From assembly GCF_002056795.1 (NCBI RefSeq), contig NZ_CP020104.1, forward strand, positions 4,969,501 to 5,033,500: a stretch of 64,000 nt of DNA. Direction: 5' to 3'. Shown here one piece after another: positions 1-8,944 of this stretch. The notes under the pieces are model-generated. The model searched no databases, was not told the origin of the DNA, and saw only the letters and a list, made by a program, of their open reading frames with translations. Position numbers and translations under genes: made by a program. Position 1 is the first letter of the stretch; each line of letters opens with the position of its first letter. This stretch comes from Spirosoma aerolatum. Its GTDB lineage: Bacteria; Bacteroidota; Bacteroidia; Cytophagales; Spirosomataceae.

Positions 1-379
1 CTACAGTTGTCCGAACGGGCGGTTTGGGACCAAAACGACCTTTGAACACCTCGTTCATCGGCTTGTAATCCATCAGATCATGGAGATAGACATTCACCTT
101 CAATACCTTCTCCATCGATGAACCCGCTTTGGTCAGCTCTTTCGCCATTTCGTTGAGCACATGATCGGTATGCGCTTTGATATCACCCTCAAAATGAGCG
201 CCTATTCCGAAGATAAAAACCAGATTATCCAGCTTCTTCGCACTCGAATATAAGGGAAGGTCCTGATGGACACCTCCATCCGTCACCTGATGGTCGGCAG
301 ACTTCATGGATGTCAGTCCCGTCAGGCTGGCGACTGACGAAAAAAGTCGTTTAAAAAGCGAACGCCGTTGTACTATCAT
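1..379 (-). CDS. RidA/YjgF-family protein with Tat-like leader (C-terminus cut by window edge)
   Basis: About 126 codons are visible before the window edge cuts the gene. Residues from about 45 on (SAKKLDNLVFIFGIGAH, then HTDHVLNEM, AGSSMEKVLKVNVYLHDL, and MNEVFKGRFGPKPPVRTTV) match the RidA/YjgF/L-PSP fold, which in characterised members deaminates reactive enamine/imine intermediates. The N-terminus reads MIVQRRSLFKRLF, a twin-arginine-like motif followed by a hydrophobic stretch, so I infer export; most RidA proteins are cytosolic. ATG is at 377-379. It lies 12 bp after the SusD stop on the same strand and is probably the third gene of the susC-susD operon. Family assignment is fairly secure; substrate and export are inference. 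Confidence 0.75.
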   Translation of the reverse strand, partial: MIVQRRSLFKRLFSSVASLTGLTSMKSADHQVTDGGVHQDLPLYSSAKKLDNLVFIFGIGAHFEGDIKAHTDHVLNEMAKELTKAGSSMEKVLKVNVYLHDLMDYKPMNEVFKGRFGPKPPVRTTV

Positions 380-391
380 ATACCAGGTTCC

Positions 392-1954
392 TTACTTATC
401 CCACCAAACCACGCTCGACAGGGTATTGGTACCGCCCTGACGTGTACGCGCTTCGATAAAATTGGTTTTGTTATACGTCTCTTCCGAATCAGGGATCACG
501 AAGCGGGTTGGAATCTTACCCCCCGTCAGATTACCCGGATAATTGGTCGGCGTCAACACGGGATACCCGGTACGGCGCCAGTTTGAAAAAATCTCGTATT
601 CATCTTCCAGAAAAAGCGATACCCATTTTTGGGTACCAATTTGTTCCATCTGCTGGGCTACCGTCCCACTTGTTTTATACGGATTGGCGGCCAGATACGC
701 GTTGATCTTCGCATCGGAAATAGCGCCCCCCGTACCAAAAAGTGACCACTGCCGCATACCGGCTTTTACTGCATTGGTGTAGGCTGCTTCCGCCGAACTC
801 CCTGTATACCAACCCCGAACAGCCGCTTCGGCCAGCAACAGATACATTTCGGCATTGGTCATTACAAGCAACGGAGCACTGTATTTCAGCAGTGTGTTTG
901 GATTGGGTTCCGAAAACGAGTTGAAGTTCGCAGGCAGGCTGTTGTAGGCTGCATTTGGCATACCACTTTGCAGGGCGGTAGTGGTATCGGCCGTAAACGT
1001 TTTATTGTCTGTGGTCGTCCATACTATCGAAATCACGTTCAGCCGTGGATCTTTGGTATTCTTCAGATAATCGATCAGGGTTTTGGCAAACTTCCCTCCT
1101 TCTACATTATCGCCACCGGGCGTTATGTAATCGGTGCTGAGCAGGCCACTGGCAATGAAGTTCCGGCTGGCGGTTTGCGAGCCATCTACATAGGCAATGG
1201 TAGCCCGGTCAGCATCATCTAGAATTACCCCACCGGCAATCGCTTTCTGTACCCAGGTTTTAGCCATTGCCGGATCCACTTCGGTCAGGCGCATACCCAG
1301 GCGAAGCATCAGCGAATACGCGAATTTCTTCCACTTGGTCACATCTCCCCCAAACATCAGATCGGCATTTCCGAACGTTCCTTTCGAGGCATCGAAGGCA
1401 GCAATCGACTCGTCAAGCTCCTTGAGCAAATCAGCGTAGATGGTCTGCTGCGTGTCGTATTTGGGGCTGTAGTTCTTATCCGACAGGGCTTTCCCCGCAT
1501 CGAAATAGGGTATATCGCCGTAGACGTCGGTCAACCGATGGAATATATACGCTTTCCAGATACGGGCTGCCGACAGTTTGTTTACAGTAAGTGCATTGCC
1601 CGAAACGGCATCGATCACCTGCCGAATGGAGATGATAGCGCCTTGTCCGGCGGTGGTTCCGGCGTAGGCATTCCAGTTGCCCGTCGAATAGCTGTAATTG
1701 AAATATTTATCCCCGGCTGCCGGTACTTCCTTGTAAGTAGCAAAGTGCTGCATCGACTGGCCGATGGTCAGATAAGCGGCTCCCGTAAAGTTGGTACTCA
1801 CCCCGTCCAGCAGCGCGCGGGTGAACAGATACTCCGGAACAACCTCAGCATATTTGTTGGGGTCTACGTTCATTTCCTCGAAACCTTTATCGCAGGCTGT
1901 CAGAAGCAGAAACAACGGAGCCACGAAACCTATTTTTTTGATCAGACTCTTCAT
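392..1954 (-). CDS. SusD/RagB-family nutrient-binding outer-membrane lipoprotein
   Basis: 520 aa. The N-terminus has a lipoprotein signal (FLLLTAC, Cys about 21), followed by the 'NVDPNKY...PEYLFTRALL' segment typical of the SusD-like_2 subgroup. The body is rich in TPR-like helices and ends in a segment with EIFSNWRRTGYPVL, seen in many SusD homologues. SusD proteins sit on the cell surface over a SusC barrel and capture the glycan or peptide ligand. The gene starts 18 bp after the SusC stop, so the pair is co-transcribed and should form one SusCD importer. The substrate cannot be read from sequence, and no glycoside hydrolase is adjacent in the visible operon. Confidence 0.93.
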   Translation of the reverse strand: MKSLIKKIGFVAPLFLLLTACDKGFEEMNVDPNKYAEVVPEYLFTRALLDGVSTNFTGAAYLTIGQSMQHFATYKEVPAAGDKYFNYSYSTGNWNAYAGTTAGQGAIISIRQVIDAVSGNALTVNKLSAARIWKAYIFHRLTDVYGDIPYFDAGKALSDKNYSPKYDTQQTIYADLLKELDESIAAFDASKGTFGNADLMFGGDVTKWKKFAYSLMLRLGMRLTEVDPAMAKTWVQKAIAGGVILDDADRATIAYVDGSQTASRNFIASGLLSTDYITPGGDNVEGGKFAKTLIDYLKNTKDPRLNVISIVWTTTDNKTFTADTTTALQSGMPNAAYNSLPANFNSFSEPNPNTLLKYSAPLLVMTNAEMYLLLAEAAVRGWYTGSSAEAAYTNAVKAGMRQWSLFGTGGAISDAKINAYLAANPYKTSGTVAQQMEQIGTQKWVSLFLEDEYEIFSNWRRTGYPVLTPTNYPGNLTGGKIPTRFVIPDSEETYNKTNFIEARTRQGGTNTLSSVVWWDK

Positions 1955-1972
1955 GGTCAGAATATTATCAGG

Positions 1973-4900
1973 TTAGAATTTCACTTGTAAGCTTACACCA
2001 AGGCTGCGGGTTCTGGGTACGCCAAAGGCTTCCAGGCCCTGCGCATTCGTGCTGGTGTAGCCCGACTCCGGGTCGAAATACTGATTCTTCTTATCCTTGT
2101 ACAGAATAGCCAGGTTTCGGGCCACAAACGAGATCGATGCCGATTGCAGCTTCAGGAACGACAGTTTACTGACCGGAAGGTTATAGCTGAAGATGATCTG
2201 ACGGAGCTTCACGAAATCGTTGTTGAACATGAACATGGCCGTGTAATTCTTGTCGTTGTCGTAATAGGTGTCGACATCTTCCTTCGCCCAGGTTTTGGTG
2301 AATGGTGCTCCTTCCGGCGTTACACCCGTAACGGTAATCCCCGTTTCGCGACCGGGCAGGGTTTCCTGCGGCAGACCGAAGCGATAGGCATACTGGTACA
2401 GGTTCGAATACACGATGCTGCCAAACTTACCATCGACCAGAATATTGAGCGAGAAGTTTTTGTAACGGAAATTGTTGGTAATCCCCATCGTCAGTGGCGG
2501 GGTGCCCTGCCCGATTTCTTCCAGGTCGCCCCGAACGGCGTAGCCGCTGGCCGTGTTGAACACCACATTGCCATTGGCGTCGGTCTTTTTCCGATACCCC
2601 CACACCGTTCCATAAGGCCGACCCAGCACGTTACGAACTAAGCCTCCACCAACACCAGTACCCACATCGATCCCCGTCAGTCCATCGGCCAGCCGCTCAA
2701 TTTTGCTTTTGTTATAAGCCATGTTGTAGCTCACATCCCAGCTAAAATCAGGCTTCCGAATCGGCGTTCCGGTTAGCAGGAGCTCAACCCCTTTGTTACT
2801 CAGTTCACCCACGTTCAGCAAGGCCGAGGTGTAACCCGATGAAAGGGCGATGTTTGAGGTAACGATGTCGTTGGTGGTCTTTCGGTTGTATAACGTCAGA
2901 TCAAAACCCAGCCGATTATTCAGGAATTTGGCCTCGATACCGCCTTCGTAGGTCGTTGAGGTCAGCGGTTTCAGATCGGGATTTGGCACCTGCGATGACG
3001 AGAGTACCTGTACCGGACGGCCATTGTGCCCCCCCTGCTGCATCGAATAGTACTGGTAAATCTGGTAGGCATTAACCGTAGCGCCACCCACCTGTGCATA
3101 CGACGCCCGTAACTTGGCAAAGCTAACCGCCTTGGGTAACCGCAGGGCGTCTGACAGAATGAACGAGCCCCCTACCGACGGATAGAAAATGCTGTTGCTC
3201 TTCGGATTCAGTACCGAAAACCAATCCTGCCGACCCGATAGTGTCAGAAACGCCAGGTTCTTATACCCAAAATCGACCGAGCCAAACACCGAGTTGATGG
3301 CGCTTTTCATATATGTTGGGGTAGTCGTCGACGTAGCCAGGTTCGTATAGCTGTAGAAATACGGTACCGTAAACTCACTACCCGCAATCAGTGTCTGGTC
3401 GTAGATAGATCGTTGGGCATTCGCTCCCAACAATGCCGAAAAACTCAGGTCCGGCATCAGGTTTGTATTGTAGTTCAAGGTCAGCATACCGTTGGTTTCC
3501 GAAGCGCTGGTCTTCCGGGCTTCATAGGTTCCCAAAGGCTGATAGGCATTGTTGGTTGGCTGTACGTATTCCGACTGAAAGCTGTAGAAATCCTGGCTGA
3601 CACTCCCTTTCAGGAACAGGTTATTCAGAATGTCGTACCGGATGCTTCCCTGGCTGATAAACCGATTTTTGGTATCGTCGTTTTTGAACTTATTGACCAC
3701 GAAATACGGGTTTGGCGCTGCCGGAACCGGGTTCCATTCCATTTCTTTCCCGGTTACCGGATCATATCCCGGTGCCAGGCTGCGGATATCGACCACGTTG
3801 GCCACCAGGTACGTCGCCCAGTGCGGGTTCATATCGGCATAGCCTACTTTGGGCCGATTGGTCGCTTCTTCGTAATTGTACTGGAAAACCGTTTCGATAC
3901 TCAGCTTTTTACCCAGAAACGCATTCAGGTTCAGGTTGGCAATACGCCGGGCAAAGGACGAATTCGGTACAATGCTGTTCGACTGGGTATTGTTCAGACC
4001 TAGCCGGAAGTTAACCGACTCATTCCCACCCGTAAAGGCTACCGAGTTAATGTAGTTGCTACCCGTCCGATAGAAGTTTTTCAGGTTATCTTTCTGAGGT
4101 GAATAGGGATGCAGTTGCCCATCGACCTGAATCGTTGGCTGACCGTCCATCCGAGCCCCATACGACAGACGTCCTGTGCTCTTGGCTTCAGTAACAGTCG
4201 TTGGCTTTTTCCCGTCAAGTCCCTGCCCAAACTCATACTGCCAGTTTGGAATCACAGCAATACTTTCGAAGGTGGTGTTGCTGTTGATCTCTACTCCTAC
4301 GCCTTTCTGACCACGGCCTTTTTTCGTCGTAATCAGAATGACCCCATTCGATGCGCGAGCACCATATAAGGCAGCCGCCGGACCACCTTTCAACACACTA
4401 ATCGACTCAATATCATCAGGGTTAATCCCACCTATACCATCGCCCCGGTCTACATTCATACCGTTTCCGTCGGAGGTAGTACCTCCACCGGGAATACTGT
4501 TGTCCATCGGCATCCCATTGATCACATACAACGGCTGGTTATTTCCGTTGAGCGACCCATTACCCCGAATGACGATCCGGCTCGAACCACCCGGCCCTGT
4601 AGCCATACCCGTTGCGTTGACTCCGGCAATTTTGCCCGTCAGCGCATTCGCTACGTTATTCTCACGCGCCTGCGTAAACTCACTACCCTTAACTTCGGAA
4701 ACGGCGTAAGCCAATGCCTTTTTCTCTTTCGAAATCCCAAGAGCCGTTACAACCACCTCACCCAGGCTAGTGGCCCCTTCTTTCAGGCTCACGTCGATTA
4801 CCGATCGGCCAGATACATCAATTTCCTGCGCAGTAAAGCCAATGTAGGAAAAGATAACTGTAGCCTGCGCGCTGGTCAGATTAAGGGTGTACTTACCCTC

Positions 4901-5092
4901 ACTGTCTGTTACGGTTCCTTTGGCCGAACCTTTTTCCAGGATGGTTACGCCCGGAAGCGGTTGTCCATCACCCGCATTGATCACCTTCCCGGAAATCGTC
5001 TGCGCAAAGGTGGCAACACTTACCAACCAAAGTGTCATCAGGAGCGTACCTCGTCGGGTAAGCCAATGTCGTAGTATACATTTCATAAGCAT
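1973..5092 (-). CDS. SusC/RagA-family TonB-linked outer-membrane transporter
   Basis: 1039 aa, the usual length for the family. In order: a signal peptide (residues 1 to about 30, ending TFAQ), a carboxypeptidase-regulatory-like beta-sandwich (about 33-115, ISGKVINAGDGQPLPGVTI), the LGEVVVTALG segment, a plug domain (about 125-260) with the SusC hallmarks PLYVINGMPMDN and VLKGGPAAALYGARASNGVI, then a beta-barrel ending in an aromatic residue (VSLQVKF). It imports a large ligand across the outer membrane with TonB energy, together with the SusD partner just downstream. ATG at 5092 is used; a second ATG two codons later (MKCILRH) is equally plausible. The upstream region holds tandem TTTGCA repeats and a divergent DeoR-type regulator. 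Confidence 0.95.
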   Translation of the reverse strand: MLMKCILRHWLTRRGTLLMTLWLVSVATFAQTISGKVINAGDGQPLPGVTILEKGSAKGTVTDSEGKYTLNLTSAQATVIFSYIGFTAQEIDVSGRSVIDVSLKEGATSLGEVVVTALGISKEKKALAYAVSEVKGSEFTQARENNVANALTGKIAGVNATGMATGPGGSSRIVIRGNGSLNGNNQPLYVINGMPMDNSIPGGGTTSDGNGMNVDRGDGIGGINPDDIESISVLKGGPAAALYGARASNGVILITTKKGRGQKGVGVEINSNTTFESIAVIPNWQYEFGQGLDGKKPTTVTEAKSTGRLSYGARMDGQPTIQVDGQLHPYSPQKDNLKNFYRTGSNYINSVAFTGGNESVNFRLGLNNTQSNSIVPNSSFARRIANLNLNAFLGKKLSIETVFQYNYEEATNRPKVGYADMNPHWATYLVANVVDIRSLAPGYDPVTGKEMEWNPVPAAPNPYFVVNKFKNDDTKNRFISQGSIRYDILNNLFLKGSVSQDFYSFQSEYVQPTNNAYQPLGTYEARKTSASETNGMLTLNYNTNLMPDLSFSALLGANAQRSIYDQTLIAGSEFTVPYFYSYTNLATSTTTPTYMKSAINSVFGSVDFGYKNLAFLTLSGRQDWFSVLNPKSNSIFYPSVGGSFILSDALRLPKAVSFAKLRASYAQVGGATVNAYQIYQYYSMQQGGHNGRPVQVLSSSQVPNPDLKPLTSTTYEGGIEAKFLNNRLGFDLTLYNRKTTNDIVTSNIALSSGYTSALLNVGELSNKGVELLLTGTPIRKPDFSWDVSYNMAYNKSKIERLADGLTGIDVGTGVGGGLVRNVLGRPYGTVWGYRKKTDANGNVVFNTASGYAVRGDLEEIGQGTPPLTMGITNNFRYKNFSLNILVDGKFGSIVYSNLYQYAYRFGLPQETLPGRETGITVTGVTPEGAPFTKTWAKEDVDTYYDNDKNYTAMFMFNNDFVKLRQIIFSYNLPVSKLSFLKLQSASISFVARNLAILYKDKKNQYFDPESGYTSTNAQGLEAFGVPRTRSLGVSLQVKF

Positions 5093-5140
5093 ACACGTGG
5101 TTAATGTGATTAGTTAGGTTAATACTTGGAAAGGCGACTA

Positions 5141-5177
5141 TTTGCAAATACTGCAACATTATTTGCAATATTTGCAC
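5141..5177. promoter_or_regulatory. Candidate operator: tandem TTTGCA repeats upstream of susC
   Basis: TTTGCAAATACTGCAAC starts at 5141 and TTTGCAATATTTGCACA at 5162, exactly 21 bp apart. The first copy contains the perfect palindrome ATTTGCAAAT (5140-5149). TGCA cores fall at 5143, 5152, 5164 and 5173, with further TGCA at 5226 and 5249. The site lies 50-85 bp upstream of the susC ATG and between susC and the divergent DeoR gene. The repeats are seen directly; binding by the DeoR protein is inference. The rest of the 470-bp gap (5093-5562) is A+T-rich and shows no gene. Confidence 0.45.
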
Positions 5178-5562
5178 AAGTATACGCATTAAAAAAACCT
5201 TAAAGCAATTTTTATTCGCTTTTTCTGCAACTATACACGTAGATTATATGCAAAAAATGCGTTTTTATACCTATTTCTATAAGAAAACTAAATACTATAC
5301 AAATTTCACAAAAGAGAATAGAATGGAGCCTTTGACAGTTTATAGTATACAGTAAGCTGCAAGAGACTGACGAGGCATCTTCAGGTGGGCCCCGTATAGG
5401 TTACTTATACAGTTGTTATAATCATGCTTCTGTAAAGGTGACTTATGAGGATATAGGCCACGGAAAAGCCTACCGTACATTGAATGCCGTATACCGTAAT
5501 AGGTTAGAGTTAGTTTATTTTTCCCTTTTACGTTCTAATTACCAGGAATTTGTTAAAACAGT

Positions 5563-6321
5563 ATGTCTATAGCCTTTTTAAAAGACGAGCGCAAACAGCT
5601 AATTATCAAACAGATAAACCTCCACACACGTGTTAATCTGACCGACTTAGCGAATGCGTTGAATGTCTCGGAGGATACCATCCGGCGCGACATCAACGAC
5701 CTTTCAGATGAAGGAAAATTGATAAAAATTCGCGGGGGGGCTATGTCGAAAGCCTATCACCATTCGTCACAGATTCAGGAAACTTACGCGCACACCAACA
5801 AAAAGATCATTGCCGAAAAAACGGCGACGTTACTGCGAGATGGCATGCTGATCCTGATGGGGGGCGGAACTACCATTCGGGAGTTTATTAAGCTAATTCC
5901 CGCAGATTTACGGGCTACGTTTATTACTGTCAACCCGCTGACAGCTGTTGAGCTACTGGATAAGCCTAATCTGGAAATCATCATGATTGGCGGACAAATC
6001 TCGCGGTATAGCCAGATGAGCGTCGGTGGCGAAGTGTATCAGCGCCTGTCCGAACTGCGGGTCGATTTGTGCATTATGGGCACCAATGCCATCGACGCCA
6101 AAGAAGGCCTTTCCGACTCTGACTGGGAAACCGTACAGGCCAAAAAAGCGATGATCCGGGCAGCTCAGAAAGTAGCCGTGCTGTGTATATCCGAGAAAAT
6201 GAACAGTGTGATGCGGATGAAAATTGCCGATCTGGAGCAGGTCGATTACCTCATCACCGAACTCCCAGCCGATTCGCCACAACTTGCCCCCTACCAGGGC
6301 GGAAAAACGATTGTGTTGTAA
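5563..6321 (+). CDS. DeoR/GlpR-family transcriptional regulator
   Basis: 252 aa, a standard DeoR length. Residues about 8-60 form the winged helix-turn-helix (LTDLANALNVSEDTIRRDI with the wing DEGKLIKIRGGAM). The rest is the DeoRC sugar-phosphate sensor fold, with MGGGTTIREF, ITVNPLTAVELL and IMIGGQIS, and the conserved Asp/Gly pattern LCIMGTNAID. Members usually repress sugar-uptake or catabolic genes and are released by a phosphorylated sugar. It is transcribed away from the susC operon across a shared 470-bp control region, so I infer that it regulates that operon and perhaps itself. The ligand is unknown. Confidence 0.93.
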   Translation: MSIAFLKDERKQLIIKQINLHTRVNLTDLANALNVSEDTIRRDINDLSDEGKLIKIRGGAMSKAYHHSSQIQETYAHTNKKIIAEKTATLLRDGMLILMGGGTTIREFIKLIPADLRATFITVNPLTAVELLDKPNLEIIMIGGQISRYSQMSVGGEVYQRLSELRVDLCIMGTNAIDAKEGLSDSDWETVQAKKAMIRAAQKVAVLCISEKMNSVMRMKIADLEQVDYLITELPADSPQLAPYQGGKTIVL

Positions 6322-6334
6322 GAATTCCTTTTGC

Positions 6335-6405
6335 TAAACCGCGAAGACGCTATAGACGCAAAGCATCATCATTTCTCTTTGCGTCTATAGCGTCTTCGCG
6401 GTTTA
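6335..6405. repeat. Perfect 29-bp inverted repeat, GACGC family
   Basis: Arms 6335-6363 and 6377-6405 are perfect reverse complements around a 13-nt loop. Inside each arm the GACGC unit recurs (GAAGACGC then TAGACGC). It sits between the DeoR gene and the convergent hydrolase gene, so it could end transcription from both sides. There is no T-run of the classic terminator kind, and the internal repetition looks more like a dispersed palindromic element. Confidence 0.8.
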
Positions 6406-6437
6406 CTTTAATGCGGCCTACTTCCTTATTTCTGACT

Positions 6438-7472
6438 TCACAACCATTTTTTGTAAAAGGCCAGAATATCGGCCCGCATCTCGGCCGTTTCCTGATGGCC
6501 CACATCATAAATCCGTAGCTGCCAGGCTGCTGGGGCTCCCTCCTGCCGATAAATCGCCTTGAGGTTTTTATCGATTTTTTCGAGCCCATCAACAGGGGTA
6601 AGCTTATCGAAGCGACCGGCCAACCCCAGGTGCGGCCGTGGCGAAATCAGGCCATTGATGGAAGAAGTTGTAAAATGATTCAATAAATCGGGCACGTAGT
6701 AATAAATTCCATGCAGGCCCAGCCCTTTGGCCGCTATAAGCGACTGATAATCCGTCAGGCAACAGAGATCGACGCATACCTTTATCCGTTCGTCGAGGGC
6801 AGCCAGCCACCAGGCCATCGTACTTCCCATCGACATACCCATCGTCGCAATTCGTTTTGGATCGATTTCAGGCCGGGTTTGCAGATAGTCGAGTGCCCGA
6901 AGGTTGTCGTATACCATCATCCCCCACAGCACCTGCCCGTGCCAGAGCATTTCTTTAAACGTATCCTGTTCACCCCGTGCCCGTCGCTCACCGAAACACC
7001 AGCTATCGATGCATAAGCCCGCGTAGCCCTCCCGCGCCAGCGCCAGCGCATAAGCAGGCTGCTGCATTTCGGACCGTCCACGAACAAACTCTTCCTTTCC
7101 GACGTCGTACTGCCCAAAGTGTGAGTGGTTAAACAGCACAACCGGAAGCTTGCCCGTTGCGGCTTTCGGTCGGGTAAAATAGGCGGGCACCTGCTCAATA
7201 CCGTTCAGATCGAGCAACAACTTCTCAATGATCAACTCATCCGTTTGCCGGGTTTCGATCAACTTCACTGTAATGGGTCGATGGCGATCAGGCAATTTCC
7301 CCAACAATCGATAGAGTTCGGCCCGTTGGGCTTTTTTGTCGGGAGCAACGGGTTTGGGCAAAACAGTACGGGCCATGTGCTGGTGAACTTGCGAATCTGT
7401 TAACGAATAGTGGGTAAAACTCAGGCTAGAGAGGCCAATTAGAACAGGCAGAATCCAACGTTTCCTGAACAT
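6438..7472 (-). CDS. Exported alpha/beta-hydrolase, dienelactone hydrolase/acetyl-xylan-esterase-like
   Basis: 344 aa from ATG 7472; the reading frame extends upstream only to a TTG. The N-terminus [17 protein letters not shown] looks like a signal peptide or membrane anchor. The catalytic triad is visible: nucleophile elbow GMSMGS, acid in AGRFDKLTP, and histidine in YDVGHQET. The segment [14 protein letters not shown] carries the oxyanion-side strand. Such enzymes hydrolyse ester bonds outside the cytoplasm, often on acetylated sugars. It is convergent with the DeoR gene. The substrate is unknown; peptidase-like S9/S15 relatives cannot be excluded. Confidence 0.8.
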   Translation of the reverse strand: MFRKRWILPVLIGLSSLSFTHYSLTDSQVHQHMARTVLPKPVAPDKKAQRAELYRLLGKLPDRHRPITVKLIETRQTDELIIEKLLLDLNGIEQVPAYFTRPKAATGKLPVVLFNHSHFGQYDVGKEEFVRGRSEMQQPAYALALAREGYAGLCIDSWCFGERRARGEQDTFKEMLWHGQVLWGMMVYDNLRALDYLQTRPEIDPKRIATMGMSMGSTMAWWLAALDERIKVCVDLCCLTDYQSLIAAKGLGLHGIYYYVPDLLNHFTTSSINGLISPRPHLGLAGRFDKLTPVDGLEKIDKNLKAIYRQEGAPAAWQLRIYDVGHQETAEMRADILAFYKKWL

Positions 7473-7650
7473 ATAGGACGAAGTAATTACGTATCTGTTA
7501 AAATCCGATTTCCTCAAAAATTACTTATTTCTCCATATAGGCATCTATTTTCATCGACTAGCTAATCGAGTGACGATGAGATCGTGCTGTCGGTAGGGCC
7601 CAACAACCAGGAGATTGTGATGCGATAGTCATCTACGCCTTGTTGAGCAA

Positions 7651-8730
7651 TTATAAATCGAGCGTCAACTGTCCGGCTGTGGTTGCTGGCTCGGCCTTAA
7701 AACTCGACAACGAAACTCCTAGCAGACGAACCCCTTTAGGAAGAGGCAGTAAAGCCGCTAATAATTCGTGACTTAGCTGCCTGAGCGTTGGCTGACTAGC
7801 GATAAAACTGGCGGCTGTTCGGCTACGGGTAATCTGCTGAAAATCGGCATATTTCACTTTCAGCGTCACCGTTCGACCCAGAATACCTGTGCGCTCGCAA
7901 TACGACCATACACTATTGATCAATGGGTCCAGTTCGGCCAGCAGATCAGCATGCTCGGTCAGGTCCTGGTCGAAGGTTGTTTCCGAACCGACGGATTTCC
8001 GTTCGCGGTCGGGCGTGACAGGCCGTGGATCGATAGCTCGGGCGATGTTGAAATAATGATGACCGACTTTACCAAAATGCTGGGTCAGGAATGTTTCGCT
8101 TTGCTGGCGCAGATCCAGCCCGGTATAGATACCCAATTGATTCATCCGGGAGGCCGTAACCCGGCCAATGCCATGAAACTGACCTACGTTTAGTTGCTCA
8201 ACAAAGGCCAGACCCTGATGGGGCTTTATCACAAACAATCCGTCCGGTTTTTGGTAATCCGACGCCAGCTTTGCCAGAAATTTATTGTATGATACGCCGG
8301 CCGACGCCGTCAGGCTGGTTGTCTGCCTGATCTGATCTTTAATGGCCTGGGCAATTTGCGTGGCTGTCATCCCAGATTCCAGTCTATCCGTGACGTCCAG
8401 ATAGGCTTCGTCCAGCGAGAGCGGCTCAATGAGTGGCGTAAACTGAGCGAAAATAGCCCGAATCTGCCCCGAAACGGATTTATAGACCTCAAAACGGGGC
8501 TTTACAAAAATCAGGTCGGGGCATTTGCGGACAGCAATAGACGAGGCCATAGCCGATCGAACTCCAAACTGACGTGCTTCATAGCTGGCGGCCGCCACAA
8601 CGCCCCGTTGCCGGGAACCGCCAACCGCAACGGGTTTGCCCTGCAGTTCCGGGTTATCGCGCTGCTCCACAGATGCATAAAAAGCATCCATATCGATGTG
8701 AATAATCTTTCGAATTATCGGCTCCTCCAT
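7651..8730 (-). CDS. dinB: DNA polymerase IV (Y-family translesion polymerase)
   Basis: 359 aa from ATG 8730 (MEEPIIRKIIHIDMDAFYASVE). Y-family catalytic motifs are intact: DMDAFYASVE with the first Asp, the VAVGG and SYEARQFGVRSAM finger segment, and SLDEAYLDVT with the paired acidic residues. The thumb and little-finger regions follow. The last residues QLTLDL fit a beta-clamp-binding peptide, so the polymerase should be recruited to the replication clamp. It copies past lesions with low fidelity. Its 5' end faces the padR1 upstream region, and the paired inverted repeats there lie about 80 bp before this start, so shared control is possible. Confidence 0.95.
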   Translation of the reverse strand: MEEPIIRKIIHIDMDAFYASVEQRDNPELQGKPVAVGGSRQRGVVAAASYEARQFGVRSAMASSIAVRKCPDLIFVKPRFEVYKSVSGQIRAIFAQFTPLIEPLSLDEAYLDVTDRLESGMTATQIAQAIKDQIRQTTSLTASAGVSYNKFLAKLASDYQKPDGLFVIKPHQGLAFVEQLNVGQFHGIGRVTASRMNQLGIYTGLDLRQQSETFLTQHFGKVGHHYFNIARAIDPRPVTPDRERKSVGSETTFDQDLTEHADLLAELDPLINSVWSYCERTGILGRTVTLKVKYADFQQITRSRTAASFIASQPTLRQLSHELLAALLPLPKGVRLLGVSLSSFKAEPATTAGQLTLDL

Positions 8731-8808
8731 TGGGTCTTGTGTACTACCCAAGATACAAAAAAACAGCAAACTACCTTGACCCTGATCAGTCTTTTTTTAT
8801 GCCGGAGT

Positions 8809-8845
8809 TGTTCAGCTTCGGACAATAACTGTACGATTTCGGACA
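8809..8845. promoter_or_regulatory. Paired inverted repeats upstream of padR1 (site A1 and A2)
   Basis: A1 is TGTTC-AGCTTC-GGACA at 8809-8824. A2 is TGTAC-GATTTC-GGACA at 8830-8845. The two 16-bp sites are 21 bp apart, two helical turns, and A2 ends 99 bp before the padR1 ATG. The same paired arrangement occurs upstream of padR2 and padR3. I infer a PadR operator. Confidence 0.65.
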
Positions 8846-8898
8846 ACGGCTTATCTTACGAATCCTCTCCATTTACCCGTAAATGCCCTTTTTATAAG

Positions 8899-8916
8899 TT
8901 GGCAAAGCATTTGTTC
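8899..8916 (+). promoter_or_regulatory. Conserved element TTGGC-N5-ATTTG-N-TC before padR1
   Basis: The 18-bp pattern occurs once before each of the three padR genes at a similar position (28-46 bp upstream of the ATG here and in the other two). The TTTG is reminiscent of the Bacteroidota -7 box, but the TA part is absent. It may be a promoter element or a second binding site. Confidence 0.45.
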
Positions 8917-8944
8917 TACAAAAGTTGAATTTATTGATCAGGAT

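Noticed and set aside
7473..7517. A longer N-terminus for the alpha/beta-hydrolase starting at 7517
   Set aside because: That start is a TTG, and the ATG at 7472 places a signal peptide at the N-terminus.
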